Positions 9,022 through 16,619 of a stretch of 23,577 nt of DNA are shown one piece after another; the first letter of the stretch is position 1; each line of letters opens with the position of its first letter. Source of the DNA: Acidobacteriota bacterium (lineage in GTDB: Bacteria > Acidobacteriota > Terriglobia > Terriglobales > Acidobacteriaceae); the NCBI GenBank assembly GCA_021778815.1, contig JAJYBW010000006.1, positions 1 to 23,577 on the forward strand. The letters run 5' to 3'. A model generated the notes under the pieces. The model ran no database searches. It saw only the letters and a program-made list of their open reading frames with translations, and was not told the origin of the DNA. The position numbers and the translations under genes are program-made.

Positions 9022-10071
9022 ATGAACTTACGCGGATTAATTTGCCGAAGCCTGCTGCTGGCTGCGGGTGCAATGTTGGCGACTACGACGGCCACGACGA
9101 TGGCGTTCGCGGCCGAGGGTCCATTTCACGTTGAGCACGCGTGGCAGGTTGGCGGCGAAGGCGGATGGGACTATATCGCTGTCGATCCGAGAACAGATCT
9201 GCTCTACATTACTCGAGGCAATCATGTGCAGGTGGTGAATCGGGAGAATGGCAAGCAGGTGGCCGATATCACCGGGTTGCATGGGACACACGGCGTGGTG
9301 TTTGCGCCAGGTGGAAACGGATACATCAGCGATGGAGGCGGCAACCAGGTGGCGGTTTTCGATCGCAAGACATACAAAATAATGCGCACGATTCCAGCCG
9401 GGACCAATCCTGACGGAATTTTGTATGAGCCGGTAACCCGCACAGTATGGGCGTTTAACGGCCGCAGCCATAATGTAACTGTGATTGATACAAAAGACGA
9501 TCAAGTGCTGGCGACGCTGGATCTGCCGGGCAAGCCGGAGTTTCCGGTGGCCGATGGCAAGGGCAACATCTACGACAACATTGAGGACAAGAGCGAGATT
9601 GTGCACATCGACGCACGATCGAGGAAGCTGCTGGCCACGTGGTCGGTTGCGCCCGGCGAAAGTCCATCAGGGCTTGCCATCGACCGCGCGCACGGAATTC
9701 TGTTTAGCGTGTGCGACAACCAGAAGATGGCCATTGTCTCGACTGCGACAGGGAAGGTGATCGCAACGCCGACCATTGGAGATGGCCCGGATGCTGCCCG
9801 TTTTTCCATGGATGGCGGATACGCCTTCAGTTCGAATGGCGAAAGCGGAACCCTGACGGTCGTCCACCAAGATTCGCCGCAGCATTTCACGGTCGTGCAA
9901 AATCTTCCGACGGGAAAAGGGGCGCGGACGTTAACGCTAAGTCCGAATGGAAGCAAGGTGTACCTGGTCACGGCGAAATTCGGTCCACGACCTGCGGCGA
10001 CAGAGGGACAGCCGCATTCGCGACCGCCCATGATCCCGGGGAGTTTCACTTTGATCGTTGTCGGCAAGTAG
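9022..10071 (+). CDS. Secreted YncE-like beta-propeller (YVTN-repeat) protein
   Basis: Predicted secreted protein of 349 residues. A signal peptide covers residues 1 to about 31 (LLLAAGAMLATTT, likely cut after AFA). The mature part is made of repeats of about 40 residues typical of YVTN/NHL seven-bladed propellers, for example VAVFDRKTYKIMRTIPAGTN, VTVIDTKDDQVLATLDLPG and MAIVSTATGKVIATPTIGDG. Such proteins are binding or scaffold modules, and no catalytic residues are evident. ATG 9022 is chosen because GGGAGAG lies about 7 bases upstream and the signal peptide begins there; the in-frame ATG at 8977 lacks both. The gene follows the kinase by 59 bases and may be cotranscribed. It converges on the pirin gene with only 3 bases between stop codons. 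The exact role is unknown. Confidence 0.88.
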   Translation: MNLRGLICRSLLLAAGAMLATTTATTMAFAAEGPFHVEHAWQVGGEGGWDYIAVDPRTDLLYITRGNHVQVVNRENGKQVADITGLHGTHGVVFAPGGNGYISDGGGNQVAVFDRKTYKIMRTIPAGTNPDGILYEPVTRTVWAFNGRSHNVTVIDTKDDQVLATLDLPGKPEFPVADGKGNIYDNIEDKSEIVHIDARSRKLLATWSVAPGESPSGLAIDRAHGILFSVCDNQKMAIVSTATGKVIATPTIGDGPDAARFSMDGGYAFSSNGESGTLTVVHQDSPQHFTVVQNLPTGKGARTLTLSPNGSKVYLVTAKFGPRPAATEGQPHSRPPMIPGSFTLIVVGK

Positions 10072-10074
10072 TGG

Positions 10075-10980
10075 CTACGAATGGCGGATGAAGGTGCCGT
10101 CCTGCAACTCCGCCATGGCTGTACGCAACTGCTCCTGGGTGTTCATGACGATGGGGCCGTACCAGGCTACGGGCTCCTCAATGGGTCGGCCTGAAACCAG
10201 TAGAAACCGGATGCCTTGGGGGCCGGCCTGCACGGTGATTTCATCGCCGCGGTCGAACAGCACCAGGGAGTGATTTCCGATGTCGTACACCGGAGCGGCG
10301 GCGGGCTTCGCCATCTGCTCGGTGAGAACAGCCTGCGGGTTGGAGGCATCACGAAACGTGCCGGAGCCGGCGAAGACGTAGGCAAATGCATTGCGCGTGG
10401 TTTCCACCTTGATCCGCTTGCGCTGGTTTGGCGCGACAGAAATATCAAGATAATTTGGGTCGGCGGCCACGCCTTCGACGGGACCCCTCGTGCCCCAGAA
10501 CTCGCCGCAAATGACGCGCACGTGGGTGCCATCGTTATCTGTGACCTCCGGGATGGCGCTCGATGGAATGTCTTGATATCGAGGATCGGTCATCTTGAGC
10601 GATGCCGGCAGGTTGGCCCACAACTGGAATCCATGCATGCGACCTTGTGAGTCGCCCTTCGGCATCTCCTGGTGCAAAATACCGCTACCCGCCGTCATCC
10701 ATTGCACATCGCCGGCACCCATTGCGCCTTTGTTGCCCAAGCTGTCTCCGTGCTCTACCGATCCGGCCAGGACGTAGGTGATGGTTTCGATTCCGCGGTG
10801 GGGATGCCAGGGAAACCCGGCCAGATAATCCGCCGGATTGTCATTGCGAAAATCATCCAGCAGCAGGAACGGATCAAACTCTCTGGTCTTGCCGAAGCCG
10901 AAGGCGCGCTGCAACTTGACCCCGGCTCCCTCGAGAGTGGGCTTGGTTTGAATGACCTCTTTGACTGGGCGTAGGGACAT
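10075..10980 (-). CDS. Pirin family protein (bicupin)
   Basis: Pirin-type bicupin of 301 residues. The N-terminal cupin carries the complete metal-site pattern H59 and H61 (FPWHPHRGIET) and H103 and E105 (SGILHQEMP), the residues that bind Fe in human pirin and Zn/Ni or Cu in bacterial relatives. The C-terminal cupin is recognisable (LDISVAPNQRKRI, FDRGDEITVQAG). Some bacterial pirins have quercetin 2,3-dioxygenase activity and others act as redox-responsive regulators, and sequence alone does not decide. The start at 10980 is well fixed: AGGAGG lies 8 bases upstream on the minus strand and the family's conserved N-terminus begins there. An in-frame extension to 11160 only reads antisense through recombinase debris. 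The gene is apparently monocistronic. Confidence 0.93.
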   Translation of the reverse strand: MSLRPVKEVIQTKPTLEGAGVKLQRAFGFGKTREFDPFLLLDDFRNDNPADYLAGFPWHPHRGIETITYVLAGSVEHGDSLGNKGAMGAGDVQWMTAGSGILHQEMPKGDSQGRMHGFQLWANLPASLKMTDPRYQDIPSSAIPEVTDNDGTHVRVICGEFWGTRGPVEGVAADPNYLDISVAPNQRKRIKVETTRNAFAYVFAGSGTFRDASNPQAVLTEQMAKPAAAPVYDIGNHSLVLFDRGDEITVQAGPQGIRFLLVSGRPIEEPVAWYGPIVMNTQEQLRTAMAELQDGTFIRHS

Positions 10981-11044
10981 GGCTTCTCCTCCTGTTACTG
11001 CCGCATCTATTGGATGCTCGGAGGCAAGAATTGATGCAACGGCG

Positions 11045-11312
11045 GAGGTGCTGGAGACGTACCGCGGTCGTTTTGATGTGGCGCCGGTCTGGGCCTCGAA
11101 CCGGCTGGCCCGAGCGGTGAAATATTTCATCGAGGTGCTGGATGAGCTGAATCGGATCAATATCGAGTTTGTCAGTTTCCGCTAGCAAACGATACCCCGC
11201 AGGCCGCGGGGCGAGCGATCATCGTGATCATCGGCGTCGTCGCGAGTTGGAACGCAATCTGATCGTCGAGCGATTGCGGGCCGGCATGCGTGGCGCCAAG
11301 CTCGTAGGCGGC
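11045..11312 (+). pseudogene. Serine recombinase/resolvase remnant, frameshifted
   Basis: Three plus-strand reading frames together give a continuous stretch of a resolvase/invertase catalytic domain. Frame one reads RGRFDVAPVWASNRLARAV then FIEVLDELNRINIEFVSFR and ends at a TAG (11183-11185). Frame two (11191-11244) reads DTPQAAGRAIIVIIGVVA. Frame three, from 11244, reads ELERNLIVERLRAGM then RGAKLVG. Functional family members have these blocks joined in one frame, so there is one nonsense codon plus two single-base losses, near 11186-11190 and at 11244. The catalytic serine N-terminus and the helix-turn-helix C-terminus are not recognisable. The family catalyses site-specific recombination for transposons, integrons and invertible DNA; this copy must be dead. 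It lies just upstream of the pirin gene on the opposite strand. Confidence 0.85.
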
Positions 11313-11620
11313 AAACCTCATCGCCGTGAGCCCAGCCGATGGCGAAGCCGAAGCTGGCACACCACGCGATGAAAGGTGGGTTGTGAGACTCGACAACTCT
11401 CTGCCCGCTGGCCGAAGGTTTGACCCTGGTTGCGGTCGCGCAGCATGCCGATGCCATCGAGGTCGAGGGACGACGGGCGTCACACAGGGCTCGCATCGAC
11501 GCATGGAGTGGCCTGACCAACCTTTAGGTTGCAGACGGATCGATGCAAGTACCTTCTCAGGCTGCATTGCCCTGTAAACTACGCAACCCTTCCATTCTTC
11601 TTCCCGCAAGAAGAAAAAGT
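11313..11620. other. Gene-free stretch after recombinase remnant
   Basis: No convincing gene is seen. A start-less open stretch in one plus frame (about 11392-11526) reads CPLAEGLTLVAVAQ and ends SGLTNL before a stop. It could be more decayed coding sequence from the same element, but I cannot assign it to a family. The run CTTCTTCCCGCAAGAAG near 11597-11613 is a short inverted repeat. Confidence 0.4.
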
Positions 11621-11653
11621 GTGACCATCACATGCCCATGTGATTCAGGTCAC
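11621..11653. promoter_or_regulatory. 33-bp near-perfect palindrome with CRP-like half-sites
   Basis: Inner arms ATCACATG (11627-11634) and CATGTGAT (11637-11644) are exact inverted repeats separated by CC. Outer arms GTGACC (11621-11626) and GGTCAC (11648-11653) are also exact, with TCA inserted on the right. Within it, TGTGA-N6-TCACC at 11639-11654 matches nine of ten bases of the CRP/FNR-type consensus TGTGA-N6-TCACA. There is no T-run after it, so a terminator is less likely than an operator. It lies about 370 bases upstream of the cupredoxin gene that opens the electron-transfer cluster. The symmetry is directly visible; binding by a CRP/FNR-family regulator is inference. Confidence 0.5.
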
Positions 11654-11654
11654 C

Positions 11655-12020
11655 GACAGGTCTTCTGCCCGCTTAGTTAGATACAGGAATGCGATCCCAA
11701 AAACAAACCGCTGGACATGCACAGGACACGTGGCCAGAGATCGGCGGTACCTGGCACCGGACGTCTCGCTGCGTTGGGACTCCGCAAGCAAGCGGCCACG
11801 CTGCTGATCGGGCCTCGAATCGAATTCATATTTCCACGATTCCTGACCGGTTTTTTAGCCTCGGCGCAGGACGCCCAGGCGAGCCAATCGCAGGGAGCTT
11901 GCGACAAGTGATTCACAACACACCCGGTACGTTGCGAAGAAGTTGACTTTTTCTCTGGTTTTGGCTCGGGCAATCCAAGGCAGGCATGTTCACAGGAGTT
12001 TGTTTCTTCAAGGAGAACGT
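11655..12020. other. Long leader/upstream region of the electron-transfer cluster
   Basis: These 366 bases precede the cupredoxin start. Short open frames exist on both strands (for example 11717-11911 plus) but lack ribosome sites, family resemblance or conserved motifs. A TTGACT at 11943-11948 could be a -35 box, but no -10 box follows at 16-18 bases. The promoter of the downstream cluster is probably here. Confidence 0.35.
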
Positions 12021-12599
12021 ATGAAAAGCAGCATTTCAGCAGCACTCGTAGTTATCGCGTTAGCAGCAGGCGCACACGCCGGAACGATCAATGGCAAGGT
12101 GTCCGGTGTTAAGGGGCAGTCGGTCGTCTACGTCGACGCGATTGCCGGCAAGACCTTTCCGGCTCCGGCCCAGCATGCGTTGATGAATCAGAAAGGCCTG
12201 ATGTTTGTGCCTTTTCTTTTAGTGATCCAGCAGGGAACAACGGTCGACTTTCTGAACAGCGACAGCGTGGCTCACAACGTTTTCTGGCCCTCGGTTGCAG
12301 GGGACAAGAAGCTGGGACACAACCTGGGGACCTGGCCCCAAGGTCAGAAGCGCAGTTTCAAGTTCGACAATCCGGGCGCGATTCCCCTGCTCTGCAACGT
12401 CCATCCCGATATGGCGGCGTACATTGTTGTATCGCCAACCCCCTACTTTGCCACGACCGACAAGTCAGGAACCTATCGCATAGAGAACGTTCCCAACGGC
12501 ACCTACAGCGTCACGGCCTGGAACCCCAGTGGGAAACCCCATACCAGCCAGGTCACCGTCTCCGGCGATGCCAAGGCTGACATGACGCTCTCGAAATAG
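12021..12599 (+). CDS. Secreted cupredoxin (plastocyanin/azurin-like) with C-terminal carboxypeptidase-regulatory-like domain
   Basis: Probable periplasmic blue-copper electron carrier of 192 residues. Residues 1-20 are a signal peptide ending AHA. A complete type-1 copper site is visible: H85 (SVAHNVFWP) and C125, H128, M131 in LLCNVHPDM. The C-terminus (TDKSGTYRIENVPNGTYSVTAWNP, about 149-175) is a small beta-sandwich like the regulatory domain of carboxypeptidases, often fused to cupredoxins annotated as methylamine-utilisation proteins. AAGGAG five bases upstream fixes ATG 12021; the frame is open further left but unsupported. It opens the redox cluster, 54 bases before the flavoprotein, so it may shuttle electrons to or from the bc-type complex encoded downstream. 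Partner and direction are inferred. Confidence 0.88.
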   Translation: MKSSISAALVVIALAAGAHAGTINGKVSGVKGQSVVYVDAIAGKTFPAPAQHALMNQKGLMFVPFLLVIQQGTTVDFLNSDSVAHNVFWPSVAGDKKLGHNLGTWPQGQKRSFKFDNPGAIPLLCNVHPDMAAYIVVSPTPYFATTDKSGTYRIENVPNGTYSVTAWNPSGKPHTSQVTVSGDAKADMTLSK

Positions 12600-12653
12600 A
12601 AAGCAATCGTTGAGCCCGGTAATTTGTGTGCGTATGAAATTGAAAAGGTCATC

Positions 12654-14627
12654 ATGCTGAAGCGTTACGAAAAAAAAGCGGTCGACGTGGAATGGCTGAA
12701 CAGCAATTTCCCGTGCATGATGGCCTGCCCCGCGCACACAAACGCCGGCCGGTATGTTTCTTTGATTGCGGAAGGCCGATTTGAAGAGGCTTACCGGATT
12801 GCGCGCGACCCTAACCCGTTGGCCAGCATTTGTGGCCGGGTCTGTGCGCATCCCTGCGAAACCGCCTGTCGTCGCGGAGCGATCGATCAACCGATCGCGA
12901 TCCGCGCGCTGAAACGTTTTCTGACAGAGCGACACGGTCCTGAGTCAAAGCATCCCGTCGACACGAATGAGGGGCGGCTGCAGCCAAAGGTTCCCTACCG
13001 TATTGCCGTGGTCGGAGGCGGTCCTGTAGGACTTTCCGCCGCACATGACCTGGCGCTGATGGGCTACTCCGTCACGATATTTGAAGCGGCTCCGGTGGCG
13101 GGGGGAATGCTGTACCTGGGCGTTCCAGAGTATCGGCTGCCGCGCGATGTCGTGGAAGCGCAGGTGCGTGAGATTCTTGCGACCGGCGATATCACGTTGA
13201 AACTGAACCAGGCGGCGGGACGCGATTTCACGATCGCCGATTTGCGTCATCAGGGCTTCGATGCCGTGTTGCTGGCGGTTGGCGCTCACAGCAGTCGCGA
13301 TCTTTCCATCCCGGGCGTGAACCTTGACGGGGTCCACAAAGGAATCGACTTTCTGCTGAATGTGAATCTGGGATATCAGTTCACCATCGGCAGAAAAGTG
13401 ATTGTGATTGGCGGCGGCAACGTGGCCATGGACGTAGCGCGCTCCGCGGCGCGAGAGGTTTTGCGCCAGCATGCCAGCGGCGTGGAGTCGCAGGAGCCGT
13501 CCAGGGAGAACGAAGACGCGGTGGCGGCACGAGAGATGATCGACGTTTCTCTGTCCGCGTTGCGCCTGGGCGCCCAGGAAGTGAACCTGGTGTGCCTCGA
13601 ACCGCGTAATCAGATGCCGGCGGCGCTGGAAGAGATTGTCGAAGCGGAAGAAGAAGGGATCATTCTCCATCCGGGCTTCGGTCCCAGTCGGATTCTTGGC
13701 GAAAACGGCCGGGTCTCAGCGCTCGAAGTGCTGAAGACGAAGAGAGTCTTCGATGAGAGTGGGCGATTCAACCCTGCATTTTACGAAGGCAGCGAATCGT
13801 TGCTGGAATGCGACACCATCATCATGGCCATTGGCCAGGCCCCTCGGCTCGATTTTCTGAAGCCCGAGGACGGTGTGGAGATTTCACGGCGCGGATTGAT
13901 CGCTGTCAACCCGCAGACTCTGATGACCTCCTCCGAAGGGATCTTTGCGGGCGGCGACTGTGTCTTCGGTCCGCGACTGATTATCGACAGCGTAGCCGAC
14001 GGCAAACGAGCCGCGGTTGGCATCGATGAATATCTCCGCAAAGTGAAGCATCCCGAGCCGACCGTCGAAGTGGAGATTCTTGAGCGGCACAGCATGCCGC
14101 TGAACCTGCTGGACCTGATGCGACAGCCCATTCCTGCCCTGCCGCTGGCACGCCGTACCGGCATGACCGAAGTGGAAGTTGGCTTCGACGAAGAGACCGC
14201 TCAGCGAGAAGCACAGCGATGCCTGCACTGCTGGGTTAACACCATCTTTGAGGGCAATGTTCACGATGGCAGCTTGTGCATCCTTTGCGGCGGCTGCGTC
14301 GATATATGCCCGGAAAATTGTCTGGAAGTTGTCAGCCTCGATCGCTTCCAGTTCGATCCGGACGTGGTGCAGCAACTGGCGGATCGAGAGGGTCTGCTGA
14401 ATGTTGAGTTGGATGATGTCAAAGCAGACGAACTCGGGGTGATTGCCGGTTCAGTGATGGTGAAAGACGAGACACGCTGCATTCGGTGCGGTCTTTGCGC
14501 CGCCCGTTGTCCAGTGGGAACCATCACCATGGAGTCCTACAACCTGGTGCCGGCTGAAGTCACGGGGCTGATTTCCATCGAAGCCATCGACGCGCCGTTT
14601 CGAGCCGTCAGCGCGGAAAGAAAGTGA
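12654..14627 (+). CDS. GltD-like FAD/NAD(P) oxidoreductase with N- and C-terminal iron-sulfur domains
   Basis: Soluble flavoprotein of 657 residues related to glutamate synthase small subunit and NADPH:ferredoxin-type oxidoreductases. The N-terminal iron-sulfur domain has C21, C25, C60, C64, C68, C72. The FAD Rossmann motif is at G121-G126 (VVGGGPVG). A second nucleotide motif (VIVIGGGNVAMDVA) starts at about G253 and binds NAD(P)H. AGGDCVFGP near 430 is the second FAD contact. The C-terminus holds two 4Fe-4S clusters, CILCGGCVDICP from C542 and CIRCGLCAARCP from C609. GltD itself lacks this ferredoxin tail. ATG 12654 has AAAAGG five bases upstream; a longer non-ATG start at 12624 is weaker. 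No GltB partner is present; the next gene overlaps, pointing to a link between NAD(P)H or ferredoxin and the Rieske/cytochrome b complex. Confidence 0.9.
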   Translation: MLKRYEKKAVDVEWLNSNFPCMMACPAHTNAGRYVSLIAEGRFEEAYRIARDPNPLASICGRVCAHPCETACRRGAIDQPIAIRALKRFLTERHGPESKHPVDTNEGRLQPKVPYRIAVVGGGPVGLSAAHDLALMGYSVTIFEAAPVAGGMLYLGVPEYRLPRDVVEAQVREILATGDITLKLNQAAGRDFTIADLRHQGFDAVLLAVGAHSSRDLSIPGVNLDGVHKGIDFLLNVNLGYQFTIGRKVIVIGGGNVAMDVARSAAREVLRQHASGVESQEPSRENEDAVAAREMIDVSLSALRLGAQEVNLVCLEPRNQMPAALEEIVEAEEEGIILHPGFGPSRILGENGRVSALEVLKTKRVFDESGRFNPAFYEGSESLLECDTIIMAIGQAPRLDFLKPEDGVEISRRGLIAVNPQTLMTSSEGIFAGGDCVFGPRLIIDSVADGKRAAVGIDEYLRKVKHPEPTVEVEILERHSMPLNLLDLMRQPIPALPLARRTGMTEVEVGFDEETAQREAQRCLHCWVNTIFEGNVHDGSLCILCGGCVDICPENCLEVVSLDRFQFDPDVVQQLADREGLLNVELDDVKADELGVIAGSVMVKDETRCIRCGLCAARCPVGTITMESYNLVPAEVTGLISIEAIDAPFRAVSAERK

Positions 14628-14635
14628 GAACAGAC

Positions 14636-15127
14636 ATGGCAGAAGAGAACAAAACCAACCCCTCCGAGACCGAGCGAGAGATCAGCCGCCGCAGTTTCTT
14701 TACCAAGGTGGGGCTGGGATCGCTCGGTATAGCCTCCGCCGGAACCTTGGCATTTGCCTACCAGTTCCTGTCGCCCAATGTTCTCTACGAGGCGTCTCCG
14801 ATTGTGAATGTAGGCAACGCGGAAAGCTATGAGGTCAACTCCGTCACCCTGCATGTGAAGTCGGCAGTTTATACGGTTCGCTTACCGGAAGGCTTTTTCT
14901 CGCTGAGCGCCATTTGCACGCATTTGGGCTGTATGACGGCGTGGAAGCCGGACCTCGGCATCATTGCCTGCCCGTGTCATGGCAGCCATTTCAGTCGCGA
15001 GGGGAAGAAGCTGGCTGGCCCCGCGCCCAAGCCTTTGCCATGGCTGAAGACATGGCTGAGCGATGACGGCGACCTGATGGTGGACCGCTCGACAACCATT
15101 CATCCGCTTCAATTTTTGAGGATCTGA
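14636..15127 (+). CDS. Rieske iron-sulfur protein (quinol:cytochrome c oxidoreductase)
   Basis: The [2Fe-2S] subunit of a cytochrome bc-type complex takes an electron from quinol at the Qo site. The 163-residue protein has a twin-arginine signal (SRRSFF at 17-22) followed by a hydrophobic helix that probably stays as a membrane anchor. The Rieske cluster motifs are complete: CTHLGC with C94 and H96 as ligands, and CPCHGS with C112 and H115. C99 and C114 would form the stabilising disulfide. GPAPKPLPW is the conserved proline loop. ATG 14636 is chosen; an in-frame GTG at 14624 overlaps the flavoprotein stop and cannot be excluded. It ends 2 bases before cytochrome b. Confidence 0.95.
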   Translation: MAEENKTNPSETEREISRRSFFTKVGLGSLGIASAGTLAFAYQFLSPNVLYEASPIVNVGNAESYEVNSVTLHVKSAVYTVRLPEGFFSLSAICTHLGCMTAWKPDLGIIACPCHGSHFSREGKKLAGPAPKPLPWLKTWLSDDGDLMVDRSTTIHPLQFLRI

Positions 15128-15129
15128 AC

Positions 15130-15918
15130 ATGGCCGGAAAAATCGACGACTATATAGCGAAACTGGAACGCACGCGGGTATGGCGCTCGGTCTTCCGCAG
15201 CGGCACGGGATCCAGTACATTGCACCGCGCGCTGGCCATTCAGCAGAATGTTTTTCTGCACCTTTTTTCGACCAAGGTCCGGCGGCGCATGCTCGGCTTC
15301 AAAGCGACCTGGTACCTGGGAACGTTGACTCTGGGAACATTTCTGATTCTGGTGATCACCGGCATCCTGCTGATGCTCTATTACCGTCCTGCCGTTCCGC
15401 AGGCCTATGCGGACGTCAAGGACCTGCAGTTTGTCGTGTCATCCGGATTATTTCTACGCAATCTTCATCGCTGGGCCGCTCACACCATGGTGCTGCTGGC
15501 CTTCGCCCACCTGTTTCGCGTGTTTTATCGCGGCGCGTATCGACCTCCGCGGGAATTTAACTGGGTGATCGGTATCGTTCTGCTGATGGTCACGCTGCTG
15601 CTGAGTTACACAGGATATCTGCTGCCGTGGGACCAGCTGGCCTACTGGGCCATCACCGTCGGCTCGAATATTTCAGCGACTGTTCCGGTGATCGGCGAAA
15701 AGGTCCGCTTTCTGATGCTGGGCGGCCACCAGGTGAACGCGAATGCGCTGCTGCGGTTCTATGTGCTGCATTGCGTAATTCTGCCGCTGGCGGCGGTCTT
15801 GTTTATCGCGGTCCACTTCTGGCGGATTCGCAAGGATGGTGGCCTTTACGTGCGGCAAAGCGAACCGATACGCGAGCCGGCAAAAGAAGACGAATCGGCC
15901 GTATTGGAGAAGGTATGA
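15130..15918 (+). CDS. Cytochrome b N-terminal subunit, b6-type
   Basis: Membrane di-haem cytochrome b core (262 residues) carrying four haem-ligand histidines. The first pair is H113 and H127 (LHRWAAHTMVLLAFAH). The second is H214 and H229 in VLHCVILPLAAVLFIAVHF. Fourteen residues lie between the second pair, the spacing of b6-type split cytochromes rather than the 13 of mitochondrial-type bc1. Four TM helices are evident, with the cytochrome b signature GYLLPWDQLAYWAITVG in the Qo region. As in b6f complexes, the protein ends after helix D and the remaining half is a separate gene that overlaps it by 4 bases. GAGG 8 bases upstream supports ATG 15130. The leader of about 45 residues before TM-A is hydrophilic. 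Confidence 0.95.
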   Translation: MAGKIDDYIAKLERTRVWRSVFRSGTGSSTLHRALAIQQNVFLHLFSTKVRRRMLGFKATWYLGTLTLGTFLILVITGILLMLYYRPAVPQAYADVKDLQFVVSSGLFLRNLHRWAAHTMVLLAFAHLFRVFYRGAYRPPREFNWVIGIVLLMVTLLLSYTGYLLPWDQLAYWAITVGSNISATVPVIGEKVRFLMLGGHQVNANALLRFYVLHCVILPLAAVLFIAVHFWRIRKDGGLYVRQSEPIREPAKEDESAVLEKV

Positions 15919-16619
15919 CAGAGCCGAAGGACTTTATCGCGGGAATAGGTTCCGACATCAAGAAGTCGCAGAAGCGGGTTCTGTTCGTGACGCGTAGAAC
16001 GTCGGCGCAGGTACGAGTCTTCGATGAAGAGCGGGTGCAGACCTATCCGGAAGCGTTGTTTCGGGCGGCGCTCGCCATCGAACTGCTGACCATCGCGCTG
16101 GTTTTGATCTCGCTATTCTTCAACGCGCCGCTGGAAGGGCTTGCCGATCCAACCAATACGCCGAATCCAGCCAAAGCTCCCTGGTACTTTCTGGGACTGC
16201 AGGAGATGTTGCATTATTTTCCGCCCGTCGTTGCTGGAGTGCTGATCCCCATGGTGCTGGTCGTTGCCTTGGTGGTCATCCCTTACTTCAACGTAAACAT
16301 CGAAGCGGATGGCCTTTTCCTGAAAAATCGACATCGTCGGCTCAACATTTTCTATGCCGGGGCCATCGGGCTCTCACTCTTTCTCTGGTTTTTTCATGTG
16401 TACGTGGCGCTGATTCCAACATTGGTAATCGCTGCAATCATGCTGGTTGCAGCGTTCAGTTCGCCAACATCTTCGCAACCGCTTCGTCGTTATCTGGCCG
16501 CAAAGCCTGTCTCGTGGTGGGTGATGACCTGGTTTCTCTTGGAGCTAATCGTCCTGACCGTGGTCGGCACGTTCTTTCGCGGACCGGGCTGGTCGTGGGT
16601 ATTGCCTTGGAGGAGCTAA
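15915..16619 (+). CDS. Cytochrome b C-terminal subunit (subunit IV-like)
   Basis: Second half of the split cytochrome b, 234 residues, completing the quinol-oxidation site. The start overlaps the stop of the previous gene (ATGA at 15915), which decides it against a much longer open frame reaching back to 15627 inside cytochrome b. A basic leader is followed by TM helices near 50-70, 107-127, 148-185 and 202-220. The Qo loop reads NPAKAPWYFLGLQEML, so the usual PEWY appears as APWY at residues 88-91 and the catalytic glutamate position is proline. Non-PEWY versions are known in menaquinone-using bacteria. Its stop abuts the octahaem cytochrome start. The partner set Rieske, b6 and subunit IV is complete. 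Confidence 0.92.
   Translation: MTEPKDFIAGIGSDIKKSQKRVLFVTRRTSAQVRVFDEERVQTYPEALFRAALAIELLTIALVLISLFFNAPLEGLADPTNTPNPAKAPWYFLGLQEMLHYFPPVVAGVLIPMVLVVALVVIPYFNVNIEADGLFLKNRHRRLNIFYAGAIGLSLFLWFFHVYVALIPTLVIAAIMLVAAFSSPTSSQPLRRYLAAKPVSWWVMTWFLLELIVLTVVGTFFRGPGWSWVLPWRS

Noticed and set aside
10981..11160. 60-residue N-terminal extension of pirin
   Set aside because: It reads antisense through recombinase debris, while a strong AGGAGG and the family N-terminus place the start at 10980.
11943..11985. Possible sigma-70 (TTGACT) or sigma-54 promoter before the cupredoxin gene
   Set aside because: No -10 hexamer at proper spacing, and the GG/GC spacing of a sigma-54 site is not met.
12945..13670. 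241-codon open frame on the minus strand
   Set aside because: Antisense to the well-supported flavoprotein gene and without recognisable domains.
15627..15914. Long N-terminal extension of subunit IV
   Set aside because: It runs within cytochrome b in another frame; the ATGA overlap at 15915 is the normal coupled start.
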